Source: Pinus tabuliformis
Taxonomy: Eukaryota; Streptophyta; Pinopsida; Pinales; Pinaceae
Direction of reading: 5' to 3'
Assembly (NCBI GenBank): GCA_031772625.1
Contig: CM062818.1
Span: forward strand, 1,279,668,277-1,279,732,276
Length of the DNA stretch: 64,000 bases
Below are positions 59,073 to 64,000 of this stretch, one piece after another; within the stretch, counting starts at the first letter, position 1, and every line of letters begins with the position of its first letter. The notes below the pieces were generated by a model. That model saw nothing but the letters and a program-made list of their open reading frames with translations, did not search any database and was not told the DNA's origin. The position numbers and the translations under genes were made by a program.

Positions 59073-60216
59073 GTACTATTATTCTAGAGGATTACAACAA
59101 TATTTTTTACTCCATAAAGGTTTTAACCTATCTTTAGTCTTTGATGAGTTTCTTTGGATGATTGTACTTTAAAAATAAAGATGCATCTATAGTTTTCTCC
59201 CTTGCTAATTTAGAATCAATCAAAAAAATAAAAATAATTACATACATTTATTTGTATACTTTACCTGAAATTGATGGAACATAGTGATTACATCAAATGA
59301 GTGTGAAATTGAATTTTGAAATTTTATTAATGTCCTCATTGATTGGAAAATGTAATCGGATCAGATGATAAGTTAACATGAAAGGTATTTAGTGAGTCAT
59401 TGCTTCTCTTCTAAGAAAAGTATATCTAAACCAAGTGCAATACTAGGGAGAGAGAGGATTCTGTAGTGTGCACAACTTAGGAGAGAGAGGATTCTGTAGT
59501 GTGGAAAGCTTAGTTGTGTGGGTTTGGGGCTAAGGCATAGTTGCTCCATTTAACTGAAGTAAAATGAGAGGAAATGAGGCAATGCATACTTTGAAAATCT
59601 TAGCTATGAGGATTTGGGGTTGAAGGCTTAGTCACTTCACAATTGAAATAAAATGAGATCAAATGAGACGATGAATTTCAAATTATTAGCTATATGTAAT
59701 GACATTAAAGTGAGTAAACACAAAGTATCAAAATTCAAAGTAGAATCAATCATTGCGTATGAAAATTCAGTCAAGCATTTTTTTATGGCTGAATTCCCCA
59801 TCAAATATACATTTGATTAATGCAAAAGCTTAGAAAACCACATCTATGTAATCGAGGTATCCCTCTTAGATGAACAAACCTTTCCCCTTGGATTCCCATT
59901 GACTTTGAGGTTGTGTTCCCCTACACTCCTATATGCTTACTAGGGATACTACACTCCAACATGATGGATTCTAAGATATATTGTGACAGGGGGGACGAGG
60001 GTTTCGGAAATTTGTGTTGTCACAGGAAGGTCTTACCATGTTTACTTCAACAATACGGAAGACAAATGCTCATGTAGAAGTATTTATGGTGCTTTTTCAA
60101 TTGTGGAAAATAGAAATTCCATACATTATGGTGCTTCTTAGTACAATATTACTGATTCATGGAGAAAGATCAATGGTTCCTTAGGTGAAACTATGCCAAT
60201 GTGTGGTTGGGACGAG
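59073..60216. repeat. AT-rich DNA with short tandem duplications
   Basis: The word aggagagagaggattctgta is duplicated at about 59448 and 59481 (33-34-bp period). A looser 95-bp duplication ('tagctatgaggatttggggttgaaggc' against 'tagttgtgtgggtttggggctaaggc') covers about 59508-59690. No gene was recognised. Confidence 0.5.
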
Positions 60217-60370
60217 GCTCGTGAGATTCATTTTTTACTACCATCATAATTAACGACAACCAAATCGATTACAGAGGATTTATGCGAATGCAAAACTCAT
60301 GAGACTCATTTTTTACTGCCATAACAATGAACTACATCCAAATTGGTTACAAAAGATTGAGTTGTTAAAA
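60217..60370. repeat. Two-copy tandem repeat, 78-bp unit
   Basis: Copies begin 'gctcgtgagattcatttttt' (60217) and 'actcatgagactcatttttt' (60295). Both continue through 'actaccat..aa..acgacaaccaaat.g.ttaca'. Confidence 0.65.
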
Positions 60371-60727
60371 GTTAATTTTTAGCTTAATTATAAAACCAAA
60401 TATCATTTGTTGTATAACATGGAAGCCCATAATATTAGTATTAGATAATTAAAAATTAATAAAAAATATTTATAGTTTTTTTGTTTAATTATATAAAATC
60501 CAAATCTAAATTTGTTTAAAATTACAACTTATAACATGGTTAATTATTTTGCAAATTTGAAAAATAAAAAATATGATTTTTAAAAATGAGTATACAATAA
60601 GATAAGAAAATATACATTCCATACATTTTGATATATTCGTAAAATATAATGTTTTTAAAATATATAAAAAATAAATAACTATAATTGAAAAACTTAATGA
60701 TCATCCAAATTAAAAATTTAATTTTTG
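60371..60727. other. AT-rich spacer, nothing recognised
   Basis: Very AT-rich, with no ORF or repeat boundary that can be supported. Confidence 0.6.
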
Positions 60728-61010
60728 ATGCATTTTCTTTCCCCCCTTAGTGTATTCGAATAAATGTTGAGTAGTTGAAAAAAAGGAAAGATCATTCTGC
60801 TACATTTTCTTCCCTACCTTAGTGTATTCGAATGAATGTTGAGTAGTTGAAAGAAGAGGAAAGACCAATATGTTGCGTTTTCTTGTCCGACTTAGTGTAT
60901 TCAAATGAATCTTGAGTAGTTGATAAAAAAAAGGAAAGACCAAAACAAGTTTTCTTCCCTACCTTAGTGTATTCGAATGAATGTTAGGTTGTTGAAAAAA
61001 AAGGAATGAC
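60728..61010. repeat. Tandem repeat, 72-73-bp unit, four copies
   Basis: The core ttagtgtattcgaa(t)gaatgtt occurs at 60747, 60819, 60892 and 60964. Each is followed by gagtagttga, an A-rich run, 'ggaaagacc' and 'ttttcttccctac'. The even spacing and high similarity indicate a recent array. Confidence 0.85.
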
Positions 61011-61140
61011 GATGGGCACGGTACAATCTGATCTGTGGCTATATGGAAACAGGTAAGGGTCACTGGTTTGAGTTTTAGGGTTTCTAGATCGATTTCCATT
61101 CTTAAAACTGATTTGCAAATTTATTTTATATTTTCACAAG

Positions 61141-61335
61141 AAATGTTGCACTGATTCGTTGGAAGCTATTGTTTCATGGTTGAATTTGGATGCATTGAGA
61201 GATAAAATTGAGGAGGATCTCTTCAATGGCTTGCTCACAAAACATGGATCTATTTTCGTTGGGCAAATCTGGACCACCATGGAAGGATCAGAAGCGTTAG
61301 TCTTCTTTCAAGAGCCCAATAAAATACTTGCACAG
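61141..61335 (+). CDS. Possible exon of an unidentified cellular gene
   Basis: A 195-bp open segment lies between an acceptor-like tttcacaag (ending 61140) and a donor cacag|gtaccc (61335/61336). It encodes 65 residues including LEAIVSWLNLDALRDKIEED, GLLTKHGSIFVGQIWTTMEG and SEALVFFQEPNKILAQ. The amino-acid composition is balanced and unlike the surrounding AT-rich DNA. The family was not recognised. Upstream, 'gagttttagggtttctagatcg' resembles a plant 5' UTR. The next exon was not found. The alternative is a gene fragment or chance ORF. Confidence 0.35.
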
Positions 61336-61407
61336 GTACCCTTTCTCTCCTCTAATTCCTTCCCCGATTTCAATTGCTTCAAACAATCTACTAACTTTTT
61401 CACCTGA

Positions 61408-62299
61408 AATTAGGTTATTTGGGTTTTGTTTTTCAAGAATTTAGCTTCAAATGAAATAGCCCCATAATTAATATATTGGCAATTAGATTTATATTAAATA
61501 TGCGTTGAAATCTTATAGTAGTTTGGTAGTATACCACACCAGAAATTACAAAAACCGGCAAAACCTAACGGGGAAAACAACGGAAAAAACAACAACGCAG
61601 AGGGTAACTCCCTACCCTCCCTCATTTCAATGCAACACAAAAATATTGTCTTGCTGTCTTTCCATTTCACGACAGTTCTTAATCAGAAATCTCAATTTCA
61701 AGCTTTTTTACCAGAAACGGAATGGAAGTCTTCCTTTTTGAAGAAAAATATATAAAAAAATGGAATGGTACGGAAAACCATGCTTTATACGGTAGTTTTC
61801 ATTTTTTAATGCAAGAAATTGAGTTTTCCAAAAACAATTCGTTTCTTGAAACTGTTTTATGGAAACGTTAATCTGGTTCATTTGTAATAGGTTAATCTGG
61901 TTCATTTGCAATATGGGTCTCTTCCCGATTGGACATCAACATGAATCATAAAAAGCAGAGTTAGGTTTTTTGGATAGTTTTTGAAGGCATTTTCATAGCC
62001 TATGGTTAGAAGTTAGCCATATATAGCTTAGGTGCCAACGAAATAGGTTTGTTGCAAGTGAAAACACCCTACAATAGTGCTTGATATATCTTTAACAATG
62101 TTCACTATTTAGGGATTTTATTAGTTAAAGTTATGTTATTTTTTTAATTATAGCCATTGATGTGTAGCAATGTATGGTTATGTTTTTACAATTTTTTTTG
62201 TTATTTTTGTGTTGCTTTTATTTAAAAGTACATTTAGTGATTGTATCTAGTATTTAAAATGCATATTTTTATATATAAAATTATAAATTTAAATGTATA

Positions 62300-62302
<3 letters not shown>
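61408..62302. other. AT-rich intergenic DNA
   Basis: Contains only short open frames without motifs (61505-61741 plus, 61911-61708 minus). The word 'ggttaatctggttcatttg' is directly duplicated near 61868 and 61889. Nothing else was recognised. Confidence 0.55.

Positions 62303-62345
<43 letters not shown>
62303..62345. repeat. (TA)n microsatellite
   Basis: About 42 bp of uninterrupted TA, followed by degenerate TATA-rich sequence to about 62400. Confidence 0.9.
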
Positions 62346-62349
<4 letters not shown>

Positions 62350-62987
62350 AATTATGAATGTATATATATTTTATATATATTTTTATAAATTAGTAGTTAA
62401 ATATTTTAGTTAATTTTTCGAGTTTATTTATTATTTTATATAAACATTGGGACACAATATTTTATTTTGCCATTAGTCTGGTTTACAAGCTTTCAAATGA
62501 TTGGAAAAGGATTTTGATAAAGCCATCCTGTAGAAACTTTTATGAACTATTAGACTATCTATAATATTAGATATCATCAACCAAAGACATTAATTTAATA
62601 TATAAAAAATAATAATCATCTATTATCCATCCCATTAATAGTTTTATCCCATAAATACTTTTCTCATTGGTGATAAGGGAGATTATGTTAGGTAATTTGC
62701 AATAGTAAATCTTAAGAGAAACAAGCTATTGATTAATATGTCTATAATACAAACATAATTTCAACTATGATAAATATGTAAAGTTTCATAATTACATAAA
62801 AATAGTGATAGAAATAATTGTAAATTTATAAAAATAAACAAGTCTCAAAAATCAAAATACAAAATAGAAATCTATCATTTAATAAATTTTAAATCCAAAA
62901 CAAAGAGGAGTACTACTACAAGAAAATAATCCTCTTCATTTATAAATAACTAGCGCAGATCTATCTCTCTCGAGCATCTAGAGAGAT

Positions 62988-62991
<4 letters not shown>
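62346..62991. other. AT-rich spacer, no gene
   Basis: No supported feature. 'actactacaagaaaat' at 62914 resembles a CACTA terminus but lacks the first C and any subterminal repeats. Confidence 0.5.
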
Positions 62992-63060
<69 letters not shown>

Positions 63061-63082
63061 CTCTCTCTCTCTCTCTATATAT

Positions 63083-63153
<71 letters not shown>
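62992..63153. repeat. Compound microsatellite (CT)n(AT)n(CT)n(AT)n(CT)n
   Basis: Five alternating blocks: CT to 63030, AT 63031-63056, CT 63057-63076, AT with one interruption to 63114, CT to 63153. It is flanked by related words (gatctatctctctcg left, atggatctagc right). Confidence 0.95.
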
Positions 63154-63156
<3 letters not shown>

Positions 63157-63922
63157 TGATCCACAGTTAAAATGGATCTAGCTTGCTTTAGTTATTATCC
63201 TTTGAATAGGGTACATTGTAGAAAAATACCATGGACAAAAACCATGGGTTAGGAGTACCATGTGAAAAAACCATGGACAAGAAAAAACCATGCGCTAGAG
63301 AATTTTATGTTTTTTAAATGTTTTACTTGATTTTTTATTTTGACTGAGTTGAAATGCAAAATACTATAACATATTCCCCATGTGGAAAGGGTCTCTTGGA
63401 ACAAAAATCTAACAACCAAAAATATATTAAGAGGGGCCTAGAATAAAATACCTAGATTATGACATTTCTTTTCAAGACTTCAAGGTCTCTCTCACTTGTT
63501 TTAATTTATGAAAGAAAATTGATGAGAAAAAACTAATAAATTAAATAAATATTAAGTACATAACCATGGAATCTAACAAAACCATGTGAAAAAAGTAGCA
63601 AATTAAATGAATATAAAGTACACAACCATGGAATATAACAAAACTATTGGCGATAACATTTTGTCAAAAGTTATTTTAACATAAACAAAGCTAGGGAGTA
63701 AAAAAGAATGGTTTGGTAGGTTCTAACCATGGGTGATAACACTTTTTTTAAATTTATTTTAACATAATCACATTTAACAACTAAAAATGAATGATTTGGT
63801 ATGTTATAACCACAAGTGATATTTATATATAATATTTAACTAAGTAGAAATTAAAAAAATCACAATTTAATAATTTATTTCACTTATTTATATTTATCAA
63901 CCACACTTGCTAATTGGAAACA
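63154..63922. other. AT-rich DNA, no gene
   Basis: The words 'accatggacaa', 'aaccatgg' and 'aaccatgtgaaaaa' recur between 63228 and 63620 at irregular spacing. No ORF or RNA gene is supported. Confidence 0.5.
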
Positions 63923-64000
63923 TTTTTTTTTCTCGGTAAAGACTAATTCTATTAAGTGGAAAATATAGTACAATCAGGAAAAGCAAGAGACCGGCAGACC
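63923..64000 (-). mobile_element. 3' end of a second LINE (runs off the window)
   Basis: A T-run at 63923-63931 is followed by tctcggtaaagactaattctattaa in two parts and a 'gtacaatcaggaaaagc' stretch. This resembles the first bases of the LINE 3' end at 51491-51560. It is read as the A-tail and 3' UTR of a minus-strand LINE whose body lies beyond 64000. Confidence 0.5.

Noticed and set aside
62914..62929. actactacaagaaaata as a second CACTA terminus
   Set aside because: Differs from CACTACAAGAAAA at the critical first base and lacks the GGTGA subterminal repeats; orientation would also not pair with the terminus at 10709.

Overview
This window is nuclear DNA from a large-genome seed plant. 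It is AT-rich, has almost no cellular genes, and is packed with plant retrotransposons, DNA transposons, satellites and microsatellites. The size and decay of the elements would fit a gymnosperm, but nothing in the sequence fixes the species.

Left part (1-11998). AT-rich DNA holds a decayed CACTA transposase (TNP2-type, about 1935-2880), a small MITE-like inverted repeat and a (TA)n tract. A Ty1-copia 5' LTR with a tRNA-Met primer site (5893-7527) is followed by a short ORF. Next come a decayed tRNA-Val-like sequence and a broken plant-transposon ORF (9377-10708) that is cut off by the terminus of a CACTA transposon at 10709. A block of degenerate satellite begins near 11731.

Centre (11999-46158). 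This is a three-level nest of LTR retrotransposons, each with matching LTRs and a 5-bp target duplication. Element A (minus strand, 2108-bp LTRs, TSD cctag) sits in the satellite and codes only for a gag-like protein. Element B (plus strand, 1047-bp LTRs, TSD attcc) split A's gag gene. B is a Tat/Ogre-like Ty3 element that keeps a decayed gag-protease and lacks reverse transcriptase, RNase H and integrase. Element C (minus strand, 20135-35093, 14959 bp, 1064-bp LTRs, TSD gaatt) sits in B's leader. C is the youngest and most complete: gag, protease, RT, RNase H and integrase lie in one frame. Downstream of integrase is a separate second RNase H ORF. Antisense to the element is an apparently intact two-coding-exon gene (378 aa) resembling the plant mobile domain family. 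B and C share a tRNA-Arg-type primer site, leader blocks, the 3' non-coding region and a TAG-CAATCA stop context between protease and pol that matches the known leaky stop of tobamoviruses. C may therefore supply enzymes to B-type elements.

Right part (46159-64000). The satellite resumes (to about 50210), interrupted by a 1.4-kb unclassified insert. A nearly full-length plant L1/RTE-class LINE (51485-59061, minus strand) has an 11-bp target duplication, a CCHC ORF1 and an ORF2 with endonuclease, RT, zf-RVT and C-terminal RNase H. All of it is broken by stops and frameshifts. After it come short tandem repeats (including a 72-bp unit in four copies), one possible exon of a cellular gene (61141-61335), two microsatellite blocks and the 3' end of another LINE running off the window.
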